Counted from the stretch's first letter, positions 1-8,869 are shown. The stretch: DNA of 64,000 nucleotides from Cypionkella sinensis (GCF_042646385.1 NZ_JBHRTO010000001.1:2790001-2854000), one strand, 5' to 3'. A program made the numbers and translations. Notes: generated by a model from the letters alone, not told the origin.

Positions 1-538
1 CTTCGGTCACGCCATAGTTGTCGCCCAAGGCGGTGTAGGATTTCGGCTCGATCACCGACATATAGCTGGAGGACAGGTTATACAGCATGTTCGGCTCGGG
101 CCGCGACATGACGAATTTCACCGTCAGATCATCCACGACTTCGACCGATGCGATGGCTTCGGTCATATAAGCGTTTTCGCTGGTTTTGAAGATTTGCAGC
201 CAAGCCGCGATGGTGGCGGCGTTGAACGGCTCGCCATTGTGGAACTTGACGCCGGGTTTCAGATGGAAGGTCCAGGACATGCCATCGGGGGCCTCTTCCC
301 ACGATTCCGCCAACCACGGATGATAGGACAGATCGGCGGCTTGGCTGACAAGGCGGTCAAAGATCAACGTGGTGGCCTTGTTCAGGTTGGTGGCCTTGAT
401 CGGGTTATAGGTGGGCGCGCCGACCTCGCTGGTGTTCAGCACGAACACGGCCTCTTGCGCGGTCACGGTTTGGGCGGCGAACAGCGCGAACAGGCTGACG
501 CTGGCGGACAACAGCGTTTTGCGAAGACTTAGGGTCAT
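1..538 (-). CDS. ABC transporter substrate-binding protein, family 5 (5' part; 3' end outside window)
   Basis: The first 179 codons are visible and the rest lies beyond the window start. The protein opens with a Sec signal peptide (basic MTLSLRK, a hydrophobic core, cleavage near TVTAQEA) and continues with features of the periplasmic SBP_bac_5 family: a tract like 'YNPIKATN', then 'LAESWEEAPDGMSWTFHLKPGVKFHNGEPF', here broken as LAESW, FHLKPGVKFHNGEPF. That family binds peptides, nickel, opines or sugars for ABC importers. The ATG at 538 follows an AGGATAAGA-type ribosome site. The gene lies 31 bp downstream of the RpiR-type regulator on the same strand and probably shares its transcript, so import of an amino-acid or peptide-like compound controlled by that regulator is a reasonable inference. 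The ligand cannot be read from this part. Confidence 0.85.
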   Translation of the reverse strand, partial: MTLSLRKTLLSASVSLFALFAAQTVTAQEAVFVLNTSEVGAPTYNPIKATNLNKATTLIFDRLVSQAADLSYHPWLAESWEEAPDGMSWTFHLKPGVKFHNGEPFNAATIAAWLQIFKTSENAYMTEAIASVEVVDDLTVKFVMSRPEPNMLYNLSSSYMSVIEPKSYTALGDNYGVTE

Positions 539-569
539 GGTCTTATCCTCTTCTGTTGGCTTTTATCAA

Positions 570-1496
570 TTATGGATTGGGTTTGTTGGGGCCACGGGCC
601 GAGCCGATATGGCCGATGAATTCGCCATGCAGCGCCGAGACGCGGGCCATCCGGGCCTCGACCTGCGCGCCAAGTTCGCGGAACACACCATTGACCATCA
701 GCCCGATCAGAGCCGACATTGCCGAGGTGGTGTCCCAGAAATGGTTCAGATCGGTGGGCACGGCAAAGACTTCGGTCACGGTGTCATGCGCCCAGGAACA
801 ATAGGGATCGGTGATCAGCGTCACCGGAATGCCCTCGTCGCGGGCGGCAAGCGCCAGATCGCGGGTCAGCCGGGAATAGCGGCGACCGTCGATCAAAACG
901 AGGGTGGTCTCGGCCGGGTCGTCCAGCAGAACCTCGGCGAAATGGCCTGCGGAAATGTCGGCCAGTTGCACGCCTGCGCGCAGGTATTGCAGGTTATGGA
1001 CCAGTTCGGCGGCGCGGCCGCGTTCGGTCTGAAACCCGGCGACCCAGACGGCGCGGCGGTGCGACAGACGTTTGACGGTGGCGTCAAAGGCCGGGGTGGC
1101 GGCCATTTCGTAGACCGCGACAAGGGCGGCAATCTCACGCTCTAACGCGCGGGAAAGTTCGGCGTTGCCGCTTTGGCTGCGGCGGTGGAAATCCTGCAAA
1201 CGGTCACCGATCAGCCAGGCCTTGTCGCCCAGATCAAGCTGAAGGCTGCCTTTCAGGTCTTTCAGGTGGCGATAGCCCAAGGTGCGGCAAAACCGGCCCA
1301 CCGTGGCCTCGGACACGCCGACTTTCGCTGCGACCGAAGCGGCGGTTTCAAACGGCAGCGATTGCAGATTACCCAGCAGAAAGCCCGCAATCGCACGATC
1401 TGACGGGGTGCCATCCGTATGCGCCGTGGTCAGACGTTGCCGCAAATCGCCCGCGGCGGCCTGTTCTTGCGACAAATGCGGGTCATCCTGCGGCAA
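570..1496 (-). CDS. MurR/RpiR family transcriptional regulator
   Basis: This is a 308-aa protein of usual RpiR length. The N-terminal third holds a helix-turn-helix ('ASVAAKVGVSEATVGRFCRT' region, roughly residues 55-85). The rest is a SIS fold that would bind a phosphorylated or small-molecule effector ('VWVAGFQTERGRAAELVHNL', 'TTLVLIDGRRYSRLTRDLAL'). The start codon at 1496 is TTG; an AAAGGA lies about 9 bases upstream and no ATG near it fits. It is divergent from the enolase-family gene at 1611 and directly upstream of the substrate-binding protein, so it probably controls both through the 114-bp gap, which contains the palindrome CTTGCAAG at 1555-1562. The effector is unknown. Confidence 0.88.
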   Translation of the reverse strand: MPQDDPHLSQEQAAAGDLRQRLTTAHTDGTPSDRAIAGFLLGNLQSLPFETAASVAAKVGVSEATVGRFCRTLGYRHLKDLKGSLQLDLGDKAWLIGDRLQDFHRRSQSGNAELSRALEREIAALVAVYEMAATPAFDATVKRLSHRRAVWVAGFQTERGRAAELVHNLQYLRAGVQLADISAGHFAEVLLDDPAETTLVLIDGRRYSRLTRDLALAARDEGIPVTLITDPYCSWAHDTVTEVFAVPTDLNHFWDTTSAMSALIGLMVNGVFRELGAQVEARMARVSALHGEFIGHIGSARGPNKPNP

Positions 1497-1610
1497 ATCC
1501 GGGAGTCCTTTCAGCTGTGGGAAAAGACTGTCAGGATTCTTTCAATCGGTCAAGCTTGCAAGTAAACTGAAATAAATCTAGCCTGAACCGACCCCAAGAC
1601 GAGGCCAGCC

Positions 1611-2735
1611 ATGACCCAGACCCGCACGCCCCTGCGCATCGAAGCCGCCGAACTGCGGCTGGTGCGCCTGCCCTTGGTAACGCCGTTCACCATCGCCACC
1701 GGCACGATGACGGAAAAGATTTTCCCGCTGCTGGTGCTGAAAGCGGATGGCATCGAAGGCTATGCCGAGGGCGTGATGGACCCGCTGCCGGATTATCTGG
1801 AGGAAACCGTGGCGGGCGCGATGGGCCTGCTGCGCGATGTGTTGCTGCCGCAAGTCGTGGGCCACAGCTTTGCGCATCCGCAGGAATTGGCGCGCAAACT
1901 GGTGCCGTGGCGGGCCAACCACATGGCCAAGGCCACGGTCGAGATGGCGTTCTGGGATTTGTGGGCAAAATCGCTGAATCTGCCATTACAGAGCCTTTTG
2001 GGCGGCTCGGGGGATGCGATTGACGTTGGGGTTTCGCTGGGGATCGGGCCGATTGACAGCACCATGCAGCGGATCGCCAGCCATCTGGATCAGGGCTACA
2101 AACGCATCAAGCTGAAGGTAAAGCCGGGGCACGATCTGGCCCTGTTGCGGGCGGCGCGGGCGGAATTTCCCGCCGCGCATCTGACGGTAGACGCCAATTC
2201 CTGCTACACTCTGGCCGATACCGCGCTGTTACAGCAGATGGATGCCTTTGATCTCGATTACATCGAGCAGCCCTTGGCCTGGGACGACATTCACGACCAC
2301 GCCACGCTGCAAACCCGGCTGCGCACGCCGATCTGTCTGGATGAGTGTATCCGCACCGTCGATCACGCCCGCAAGGCGCTGCAAACGGATGCGGCGCGGG
2401 TGGTGAATATCAAGGTTGGGCGCGTGGGCGGCTATGCCAATGCGCTGCGCATCCATGATCTGTGCGAGGCGTTTGCGGTGCCGGTCTGGTGCGGCGGGAT
2501 GCTGGAATCGGGGATCGGGCGGGCGCATAACATCCACCTTTCGACCCTGCCGAATTTCACCAAGCCGGGCGATACCTCATCCGCCAGCCGCTATTTCATG
2601 CGGGATATCATCGAGCAAAAGCTGGAAACCACGGCGGGGCGGATGCCGGTGCCACAGGGGGCGGGGATTGGGGTAACGCTGGATCTCGATTACCTGAAAA
2701 CCGCCACACTCAGCCATGAAAGCATCACGGCATGA
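1611..2735 (+). CDS. Enolase-superfamily racemase (MLE / N-acylamino acid racemase type)
   Basis: At 374 aa it has the usual length of the muconate lactonizing enzyme subgroup. The complete catalytic set is visible: KxK at Lys167 and Lys169, metal ligands Asp194 (VDANS), Glu219 (YIEQP) and Asp244 (LDE), and the opposite-face Lys268 (NIKVGR). Two-lysine chemistry fits racemisation or OSB synthesis. The next gene overlaps by four bases (ATGA) and encodes the COG3375-like GNAT enzyme that accompanies N-succinylamino-acid racemases. In that pathway, established in Firmicutes and others, an acyltransferase acylates a D-amino acid, the racemase inverts it and a deacylase releases the L-form. That role is the best guess here; a muconate or sugar substrate remains possible. 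The ATG follows GAGG at a 6-base spacing. Confidence 0.82.
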   Translation: MTQTRTPLRIEAAELRLVRLPLVTPFTIATGTMTEKIFPLLVLKADGIEGYAEGVMDPLPDYLEETVAGAMGLLRDVLLPQVVGHSFAHPQELARKLVPWRANHMAKATVEMAFWDLWAKSLNLPLQSLLGGSGDAIDVGVSLGIGPIDSTMQRIASHLDQGYKRIKLKVKPGHDLALLRAARAEFPAAHLTVDANSCYTLADTALLQQMDAFDLDYIEQPLAWDDIHDHATLQTRLRTPICLDECIRTVDHARKALQTDAARVVNIKVGRVGGYANALRIHDLCEAFAVPVWCGGMLESGIGRAHNIHLSTLPNFTKPGDTSSASRYFMRDIIEQKLETTAGRMPVPQGAGIGVTLDLDYLKTATLSHESITA

Positions 2736-3436
2736 CCGAGATCAGCTTTCGCGACCTGTCGGGCATGGCCGAGTTTCGCGCGGCAGAAGACTTGCAGCGC
2801 GCGGTCTGGGGGGCGGGAGATCAGCCCGATCCGGCAGATTTGATGATGGTGGTGCAGGGTCTGGGCGGGCTGGTCGGCGGGGCTTTCGTGGCGGGCCGGT
2901 TGATGGGCTATATCTTTGGCCTGCCCTCACGCGACCCTGCCGTGCAGCACTCGCACCGGCTGGCGGTTCTGCCGGACGCGCGCGGTTTTGGGCTGGGAAT
3001 AAGGCTGAAATGGTATCAGCGCGACTGGTGTCTGGCGCGGGGGATTTCGCGGGTCGAATGGACCTATGACCCGCTGCGCCATATCAATGCCAGCCTGAAC
3101 ATTCACCGGCTGGGGGCGCAATCGGGCCGCTATCTGGTGGACTATTACGGCGAAATGGAGGGGATCAACCGCGGCATCGCCTCGGATCGGTTACTGGTGG
3201 ATTGGCGGCTGGATGCGCCGCAGGTCGCCGCGCGCGCGAAGGGAGAGATGAGCGAGGCCGAGGGCGTGCTGCTTCCCCTGCCCTTGCCGGATGATCTGGA
3301 TATGCTGCTGGCGCAGGATAGGACGGCGGCCTCTGCCCTGCGGATGAAGTTGCGCGCGGCCCTGCAGGAACGCATGGCAGAGGGCGCGCGGATTGTCGGC
3401 TTTGACCGGGCGAGCCGCTGCTATCGGCTCGCCTGA
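2732..3436 (+). CDS. GNAT acyltransferase, COG3375 type, partner of the racemase
   Basis: This 234-aa protein has a GNAT fold: beta-strand and acyl-CoA loop region 'LAVLPDARGFGLGIRLKWYQ', followed by the family block 'GISRVEWTYDPL' and 'NASLNIHRLGA'. These match the predicted acetyltransferases encoded beside N-acylamino acid racemases, in which the protein acts as an amino-acid succinyltransferase. The four-base overlap with the racemase gene indicates translational coupling. No M20 deacylase, which would complete the D-to-L conversion pathway, is present in the window. The gene converges on the flavoprotein gene, with a strong hairpin between them. Family assignment is firm; the substrate is inferred from context. 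Confidence 0.8.
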   Translation: MTEISFRDLSGMAEFRAAEDLQRAVWGAGDQPDPADLMMVVQGLGGLVGGAFVAGRLMGYIFGLPSRDPAVQHSHRLAVLPDARGFGLGIRLKWYQRDWCLARGISRVEWTYDPLRHINASLNIHRLGAQSGRYLVDYYGEMEGINRGIASDRLLVDWRLDAPQVAARAKGEMSEAEGVLLPLPLPDDLDMLLAQDRTAASALRMKLRAALQERMAEGARIVGFDRASRCYRLA

Positions 3437-3442
3437 GGTGAC

Positions 3443-3461
3443 GCGCCCGATGATCGGGCGC
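3443..3461. terminator. Hairpin between convergent genes
   Basis: An 8-bp perfect inverted repeat (GCGCCCGA / TCGGGCGC with a TGA loop) lies between the converging GNAT and flavoprotein stop codons. There is no T-tract on either strand, so it is probably a weak bidirectional terminator or an mRNA 3'-end stabiliser. Confidence 0.45.
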
Positions 3462-3472
3462 ACCGGATTGGT

Positions 3473-5506
3473 TCAGATTTCGCGCACCAGACGCAGGGCG
3501 TCATAGATCGCGGCATGGATGTTGCGGGCCTCTACCGCGTCACCGATACGGAACAACTGAAAACCAGCCGGACCGCCGCCGTAGGTTTGCGGCTGGCCTG
3601 CGATCAGCGCATCGTAATCGACCGCGCCAAGGTTGACCGATTTCGGCTTCAGATCGAAGTAAATGTCGGCCAGCGGCTGCGTGCCGTGGTTGACCACGAT
3701 CTGATCATAATGGCTGGTCTTGCCCAAGGTCATGTAATCGGAATCGACGGTGGCCTTGATCTGGTTGCCATCTTTTTCCACCCCGGTCAGGCGGTAGGTG
3801 ACGGTGAAGGTGACATTCTTGTCCTGCAACGCGCGCATATAGGGCACAAGGTTCATCGCCATCACTTCCGGCGCAAAGCTGCGATCCGGGGTCATGATTT
3901 CCACCTTCGCGCCAGCCTCAGTCAGTGTCTGTGCGGCTTGCAGAGCCGTATGGTCGCCCGCATCGTCGTAAAGCAACACGTTGCTGCCGGGTTTCACATC
4001 GCCTGACAGAATGTCCCATGCCGAAACGGTCAGATCATTGCCGAATTTCAGAATGTCTTTCTCCGGCAAGCCACCCGTGGCGATGATCACCACATCGGGG
4101 TTTTCGGCCAGAACAATGTCAACTTCGGCCCAAGTATTGAAGCGGAACTCCACCCCCAGTGCGGCGCATTGTGCCATGCGCCAGTCGATGATGCCGATCA
4201 ACTCGGCACGGCGTTTGGTCTGTGCGGTCAGGCGCACCTGGCCGCCGGGGTTCGCGGCAACCTCGAACACCGTCACCTTATGACCGCGCTCTGCCGCGAC
4301 GCGGGCAGCTTCAAGGCCTGCCGGGCCAGCGCCGACGACGACCACCTGCCGCTTAGTGGCGGCGGGTTTGATGGTGTGCGGCTGGGTCTCCTCGCGACCT
4401 GTCGAGGGGTTGTGAATGCACAGAGCCATGCCGCCTTGGTAGATGCGGTCAAGGCAATAGGTGGCACCGACGCAGGGGCGGATGTCATCCTCACGCCCCT
4501 CGACGATCTTTTGCACCACATGCGGATCGGCCATATGCGCGCGGGTCATGCCGACCATATCCAACTGCCCGGTGGCAATGGCGTGGCGCGCAGTGGCGAC
4601 ATCGGGGATGCGGGCGGCGTGGAAGGTGGGCAAGCCAACCTCGGCCCGCATCCGGCCCGCAAAATCCAAATGCGGTGCCGATTTCATGCCGTGAATCGGG
4701 ATCACATCGGTCATCGCGGCATCGGTGAAGATGCGGCCCTTGATGATGTTGACGAAATCCACCAACCCCGAGTCGCGGAACATCTTGCCGATGGCGATAC
4801 CTTCATCGGCGGTGATGCCGCCCTGTTCAACCTCATCCGCCGTATAGCGCATCCCCAGCAGGAAGTTTTCGCCGACACGCTTGCGGCAGGCGGCCAGAAC
4901 CTCCATCGCGAAACGGGCGCGGTTTTCCAAGCTGCCACCGTAAGGTGCGTCCAGCGTGTTGGTGAAGGGCGACATGAACTGGTCCATCAAATGCCCGTAG
5001 CATTCGAACTCCACACCATCGAGACCGGCCTCTTTCATCCGCTCGGCGGCATCGGCGTAATCGGTGATGATACGGTCAATGTCCCAATCTTCGATCACCT
5101 TCGGAAAGGCGCGGTGGCTGGGTTCGCGGGAAGAACTCGCGCCCACCACCGGCAGCCAATCGCCCTTGTCCCAGCGGGTGCGGCGGCCAAGGTGGGTCAA
5201 CTGGATCATCACGGCGGCCCCAGCCTCGTGGCAATCATCGGTCAGTTGCTTCATCCATTTCACCACCTCATCCTTGTAGGCGAGGATGTTGTTGAACACA
5301 GGTGGAGAGTCTTTCGACACTGCCGCCGAGCCTGCCGTCATGGTCAGCGCGACGCCTGCCTTGGCGCGTTCCAGATGATACAGGCGATAGCGATCCTTCG
5401 GCATCCCGTCCTCGGGATAGGCCGGTTCATGACTGGTGGTCATGATGCGGTTGCGCAGGGTGAGGTGTTTCAACTGATAGGGCTGCAACAGGGGATCGGT
5501 CGACAT
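3473..5506 (-). CDS. NADH:flavin oxidoreductase / FAD-linked demethylase, DgcA/TMADH-type
   Basis: This 677-aa protein has the two-part layout of the trimethylamine dehydrogenase/2,4-dienoyl-CoA reductase family: an FMN-binding old-yellow-enzyme barrel (about residues 5-340), an Fe-S segment, then an FAD/NAD(P) module with 'VVVVGAGPAGLEAARVAAERG'. The detailed sequence ('RPCVGATYCLDRIY', 'ALCIHNP') resembles the demethylases of dimethylglycine, stachydrine and N-methylproline breakdown (DgcA, StcD), so oxidative N-demethylation is likely. The Fe-S motif keeps Cys345, Cys351 and Cys363, but Ala348 replaces the second cysteine of the TMADH pattern. The start at 5506 (MSTDP) is preferred over the ATG four codons upstream, by comparison with the family. 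A TetR regulator is divergently encoded. Confidence 0.8.
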   Translation of the reverse strand: MSTDPLLQPYQLKHLTLRNRIMTTSHEPAYPEDGMPKDRYRLYHLERAKAGVALTMTAGSAAVSKDSPPVFNNILAYKDEVVKWMKQLTDDCHEAGAAVMIQLTHLGRRTRWDKGDWLPVVGASSSREPSHRAFPKVIEDWDIDRIITDYADAAERMKEAGLDGVEFECYGHLMDQFMSPFTNTLDAPYGGSLENRARFAMEVLAACRKRVGENFLLGMRYTADEVEQGGITADEGIAIGKMFRDSGLVDFVNIIKGRIFTDAAMTDVIPIHGMKSAPHLDFAGRMRAEVGLPTFHAARIPDVATARHAIATGQLDMVGMTRAHMADPHVVQKIVEGREDDIRPCVGATYCLDRIYQGGMALCIHNPSTGREETQPHTIKPAATKRQVVVVGAGPAGLEAARVAAERGHKVTVFEVAANPGGQVRLTAQTKRRAELIGIIDWRMAQCAALGVEFRFNTWAEVDIVLAENPDVVIIATGGLPEKDILKFGNDLTVSAWDILSGDVKPGSNVLLYDDAGDHTALQAAQTLTEAGAKVEIMTPDRSFAPEVMAMNLVPYMRALQDKNVTFTVTYRLTGVEKDGNQIKATVDSDYMTLGKTSHYDQIVVNHGTQPLADIYFDLKPKSVNLGAVDYDALIAGQPQTYGGGPAGFQLFRIGDAVEARNIHAAIYDALRLVREI

Positions 5507-5550
5507 GGGGCCTCGCACTGGCTGGGGTTTGGTTGAGGGAAACAGAAATC

Positions 5551-5562
5551 GACATATGTGTC
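5551..5562. promoter_or_regulatory. Candidate TetR operator in divergent promoter region
   Basis: GACATATGTGTC (GACA-N4-TGTC) sits in the 109-bp gap between the flavoprotein and TetR genes, where an autoregulating TetR repressor would bind. This is inferred from position and symmetry only. Confidence 0.3.
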
Positions 5563-5615
5563 AAGTTTCCTGTCGAGAGGTTGTCAACCGGGGGGCGCGG
5601 CCTTAGTCTGGATGG

Positions 5616-6242
5616 ATGGATACGGCACAAACACCCGAGCGCGGCTGGCGCGGCACACCCGAATTGTGGCTGGACGCCGCCTATGATCTGCTGGTCGAAG
5701 GCGGGGTCGAGGCAGTGAAGGTGATGCCTCTGGCGGCCAAACTGGGCCTGTCGCGCACCAGTTTCTATTGGCATTTCGCCGACCGCGAGGCGCTGTTGGC
5801 CGGGCTGATCGCGCGCTGGCAAAGCCAGAACACCGCCAACCTGATCGCCCGCACCCAAGCCCCGGCCGCGACGATTGCCGAGGCTATGCTGAACGTCAAC
5901 GATTGCTGGATCACGCCCGCGTTGTTTGACAGCCGGATGGAGTTTGCCATCCGCACTTGGGCGCTGACCGATCCGGCCTTGGCCGAGGTGCTGCGGCAGG
6001 CGGATGTGGTGCGGGTGCAGGCTCTAACCGCCATGTTCGAGACGTTTTCTTACCCTGAACACGAGGCGCGGGTTCGGGCGCAGACGGTGTATCTGACGCA
6101 GGTGGGCTATATCTCGATGCGGACAGAAGAGTCGCTGGAATACCGTCTGCACAATATCCCGGATTATGTGCTGATCTTCACCGGCCATGCCCCGACTGCC
6201 GCCGAACTGGCGGCATTTCGGGCGCGCAATCAGGCGGGTTAG
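5616..6242 (+). CDS. TetR family transcriptional regulator
   Basis: At 208 aa this is a standard TetR repressor. The DNA-binding region covers about residues 17-62, with the recognition helix in 'LGLSRTSFYWHFADREALL'. The C-terminal two thirds is a helical ligand domain without a recognisable effector motif. It is divergent from the demethylase-like flavoprotein gene and probably represses that gene and itself, responding to a methylated amine or a related compound; this is inferred from position. It ends three bases before the stop codon of the convergent aldolase gene. Confidence 0.85.
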   Translation: MDTAQTPERGWRGTPELWLDAAYDLLVEGGVEAVKVMPLAAKLGLSRTSFYWHFADREALLAGLIARWQSQNTANLIARTQAPAATIAEAMLNVNDCWITPALFDSRMEFAIRTWALTDPALAEVLRQADVVRVQALTAMFETFSYPEHEARVRAQTVYLTQVGYISMRTEESLEYRLHNIPDYVLIFTGHAPTAAELAAFRARNQAG

Positions 6243-6245
6243 AGC

Positions 6246-7010
6246 CTATTTCCGCGCAGCCGCAGCCAAAGCATTGGCAGCGTTCAGCAGCAAGGGAATG
6301 TCGCCGCCGACACCGAGGAAAGTCACGCCCATCTCGCGGTAGTGCTTGGCCAAGGCCAGATCAAAGGTCAAAATCCCCGCCGCTTTGCCGCTGGCGATGA
6401 TCTGGCGCATCGCATCATCAATCGCCGCCTGCACCTGCGGCGCGGCGGTATTGCCGGGAAAGCCCATATCAGCGGCCAGATCAGACGGGCCGATGAACAC
6501 GCAGTCAACACCTGGCAGCGCCAGAATCTCGGGCAAAGCCGCCAGTCCAGCACGGCTTTCGACTTGCAGGATCAGGCAAGTCTCGGCGTTGGCAGTGGCC
6601 AGATAGTCACTAACACGGCCAAAATCGGCAGCCCGCGCCACGGCAGCCCCCAAACCCCGCACGCCTTCGGGCGGGTATTTCATCGCGCGCACCATCTGTT
6701 CGGCATGGGCTGCGGTTTCGATCATTGGCACCATCACGGTCTGTATACCCAGATCCAGCACTTGCTTGACCAGATGAGTCTCACCCACCGGAATCCGCAC
6801 CACGGTGCTGGTGCGCTGGCCCACGGTTTGCGCCTGCACCAGCATGGTGGGGATCGAGTTTGGCCCGTGTTCGCCATCAATCAGCAGCCAGTCAAAGCCG
6901 CAGCCCGACAACAACTCCGCCGAATAGGGACTGGCGAGGTTCAGCCAGATGCCAAATTGCGGCTGTTTGGCAGCCAGCGCGGCTTTCAGGTGGTTTTTCG
7001 GCGCGGGCAT
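6246..7010 (-). CDS. hpaI: HpcH/HpaI family class II aldolase
   Basis: A 254-aa metal-dependent aldolase of the HpaI family, which cleaves 4-hydroxy-2-oxo acids to pyruvate and an aldehyde (4-hydroxy-2-oxoheptanedioate in homoprotocatechuate breakdown). Active-site residues of the family are visible: His48 (DGEHG), Arg72 (VRIP), Glu151 (QVESR) and Asp177 (GPSDLAADMG). An ATG further upstream at 7049 and a longer open frame exist, but the start at 7010 has AGGAAA just upstream and gives the usual family length. The divergent gene is HpaR-like, which supports the HpaI call. No other hpa genes are present here, so the enzyme may instead serve another sugar-acid or aromatic pathway. Confidence 0.85.
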   Translation of the reverse strand: MPAPKNHLKAALAAKQPQFGIWLNLASPYSAELLSGCGFDWLLIDGEHGPNSIPTMLVQAQTVGQRTSTVVRIPVGETHLVKQVLDLGIQTVMVPMIETAAHAEQMVRAMKYPPEGVRGLGAAVARAADFGRVSDYLATANAETCLILQVESRAGLAALPEILALPGVDCVFIGPSDLAADMGFPGNTAAPQVQAAIDDAMRQIIASGKAAGILTFDLALAKHYREMGVTFLGVGGDIPLLLNAANALAAAARK

Positions 7011-7130
7011 GGGCTTTCCTTTCAGTGCAAGCGGATTTGCGGGTTTCATAGCATGGATGCCCGCAGACAACAGCGGCTCGTTCGGCGTCAGGTGGCTTGC
7101 AGCAATCCGCACAAAGGCGATAGTTGGGGA

Positions 7131-7604
7131 ATGAGCCACGATAGCCCCCCGCCACGCGATACCCGCCACGCTTTGCCGATGGCGCTTTTGCGTGCGCGTG
7201 AGGCCGTGATGACCCGCTTTCGCCCGATGCTGGCGGCGCATGACATCAACGAACAGCAATGGCGGGTAATCCGGGTGCTGGGCGAGGTCGACAGCTTGGA
7301 TGCGACCGAAGTGGCGGTGCGGGCGAATATTCTGGCACCTTCGCTGACGCGGATGATCAAGGCGATGACCGAGCGCGGGCTGATCAGCCGCGCCCGCGAC
7401 GCCAGCGACGGACGGCGGGTGATGCTGTCAATCGCGCCGCAGGGACGCGCGCTGTTGCAGGCGGTGGCACCGGATTCGACGGCGATTTATCAGCAGCTTG
7501 AGGCCGATTATGGCCCAGCGCGCACGGCACAACTGATCGAGATGCTGATCGCCTTGGCAGATTTGGCCGAGCCGCAGCTTGATAAGACCCCTGACTTGAA
7601 CTGA
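7131..7604 (+). CDS. hpaR: MarR-family regulator, HpaR type
   Basis: This 157-aa winged-helix protein matches HpaR, the repressor of homoprotocatechuate degradation: 'ALLRAREAVMTRFRPML', 'NEQQWRVIRVL', 'ILAPSLTRMIKAM' and 'DGRRVMLSIAPQG' correspond block by block to the HpaR family. The ATG at 7131 follows GGGGA at short distance and excludes a long upstream extension in the same frame. It is divergent from hpaI across 120 bp, the usual arrangement for a MarR repressor of an adjacent catabolic gene with a phenolic or carboxylate ligand. Confidence 0.85.
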   Translation: MSHDSPPPRDTRHALPMALLRAREAVMTRFRPMLAAHDINEQQWRVIRVLGEVDSLDATEVAVRANILAPSLTRMIKAMTERGLISRARDASDGRRVMLSIAPQGRALLQAVAPDSTAIYQQLEADYGPARTAQLIEMLIALADLAEPQLDKTPDLN

Positions 7605-7741
7605 TCCGTTCGAAACGCACCGCCTTGGTGACACGCTGCATTGACCTTTCCCGCAAACAGATAAACTCTTGGTGATCGAAACGGATACAGCGATGCTGCG
7701 GGCGTCGCTCAGGGCTTTTGCAAATACTCAGGGTTATTAAC

Positions 7742-8869
7742 ATGTCATTCTTTACCGCTCATCGTGTCACCGCCCTTGTGGTTTTTGTAGCGGCAGCCGC
7801 TTGGGTGGCGACGGGCGAATTTTCGGCTGTGGGCAGTCAGGAAGTGAAGCAAGACGATGCCACGGCCACAGGTGACGCAGCGGCGGCACCGGAAACACCG
7901 GCGGTGCGGCGGACGGTGGCGGCGGTGAAGCCGCAATTCGTCGACTATGCGCGGGAAATCCGCATCTCGGGGGCAACGCAGGCGGATAAGCAGGCGGTGC
8001 TGGCGGCGCGGGCTTCGGGCATCGTGGCCAAGCTGGGCGTGGTGAAGGGCGGCGAGATTGCAGAAGGTGCGCTGGTGGTAGAGCTGGAAGGATCGGATGT
8101 GATCGCTGGCGTCGATACCGCGCAGGCCGCGCTGGAACAGGCGACTGAAACCCTGCGGGTGGGCCAGGCCTTGTTTGACAAGGGCACCTTGCCGGAATTG
8201 GAACTGATCACCCGCCGCGCCGCAAAGGCTGCGGCAGAGGCCGGGTTGTCGCAGGCGAAGGCCGCGCAGGACCGGCTGCTGCTGAAAGCGCCGTTCGCGG
8301 GCACGGTGGATTCGGTGGATGTCGAACTGGGCGAATGGGTGCAGACCGGCGCGTCGATTGCCACCATTCTGGCGCTGGACCCAATTGTGGTGAAGGCCGA
8401 GGTCAGCGAGCGGGATGTGGGTTTTGTGACGGTGGGTTCCAAAGCTAAGGTGCGGCTGGTCGATGGGGTCGAGATGGAGGGCGTGGTGCGGCACGTCTCG
8501 GCCCAAGCCTCGGACAAGACGCGGACCTTTGGGGTTGAAGTGGCCTTGCCGAATGGCGATCACGCGATCCCGGCAGGCATGACCGCCGAGGTGCGGCTAT
8601 ATACAGCGGCGGTGCCTGCAGTGGTGGTGCCGCGCTCGATCATCACCATCAACGAGGCTGGCGTGATCGGTCTGCGGGTGGTCGGGCCGGATGACAAGGC
8701 GGCTTTCGCGCCGGTGACGGTGATTGACGACGGCGAAGCGGGCATGGTGGTGACGGGCGTTCCGACCGATCTGCGGGTGATCGTGGCCGGGCAGGATCTG
8801 GTGTCGGATGGCGATCTGGTGACGGTTTCCGAACTGACCCCGGCGCAAGCAGCCGAGGCGCTGAAATGA
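7742..8869 (+). CDS. RND efflux periplasmic adaptor (HlyD/MFP family)
   Basis: A 375-aa membrane-fusion protein with an N-terminal membrane anchor (about residues 8-24), a lipoyl-like half-motif 'GEIAEGALVVELEG', an alpha-helical hairpin (about 100-150, 'AQAALEQATETL...') and the returning lipoyl/beta-barrel part 'LLLKAPFAGTVDSVDVELGEWVQTG' (broken here as LLLKAPFAGTVDS and GEWVQTG). It links an inner-membrane RND pump to an outer-membrane channel. The stop codon overlaps the start of the pump gene, so the two are coupled. No TolC-type channel gene follows, so a shared channel encoded elsewhere is expected. A start eight codons upstream (7718) is possible but lacks a better ribosome site. Confidence 0.88.
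   Translation: MSFFTAHRVTALVVFVAAAAWVATGEFSAVGSQEVKQDDATATGDAAAAPETPAVRRTVAAVKPQFVDYAREIRISGATQADKQAVLAARASGIVAKLGVVKGGEIAEGALVVELEGSDVIAGVDTAQAALEQATETLRVGQALFDKGTLPELELITRRAAKAAAEAGLSQAKAAQDRLLLKAPFAGTVDSVDVELGEWVQTGASIATILALDPIVVKAEVSERDVGFVTVGSKAKVRLVDGVEMEGVVRHVSAQASDKTRTFGVEVALPNGDHAIPAGMTAEVRLYTAAVPAVVVPRSIITINEAGVIGLRVVGPDDKAAFAPVTVIDDGEAGMVVTGVPTDLRVIVAGQDLVSDGDLVTVSELTPAQAAEALK

Noticed and set aside
3515..5536. Long open frames opposite the flavoprotein, gltB, algG and other genes (for example 4169-5536 plus, 50345-51733 plus, 21347-22636 plus)
   Set aside because: These are GC-driven antisense shadows. Their Arg/His/Gln-rich translations match no family, while the opposite strand encodes full-length conserved proteins.
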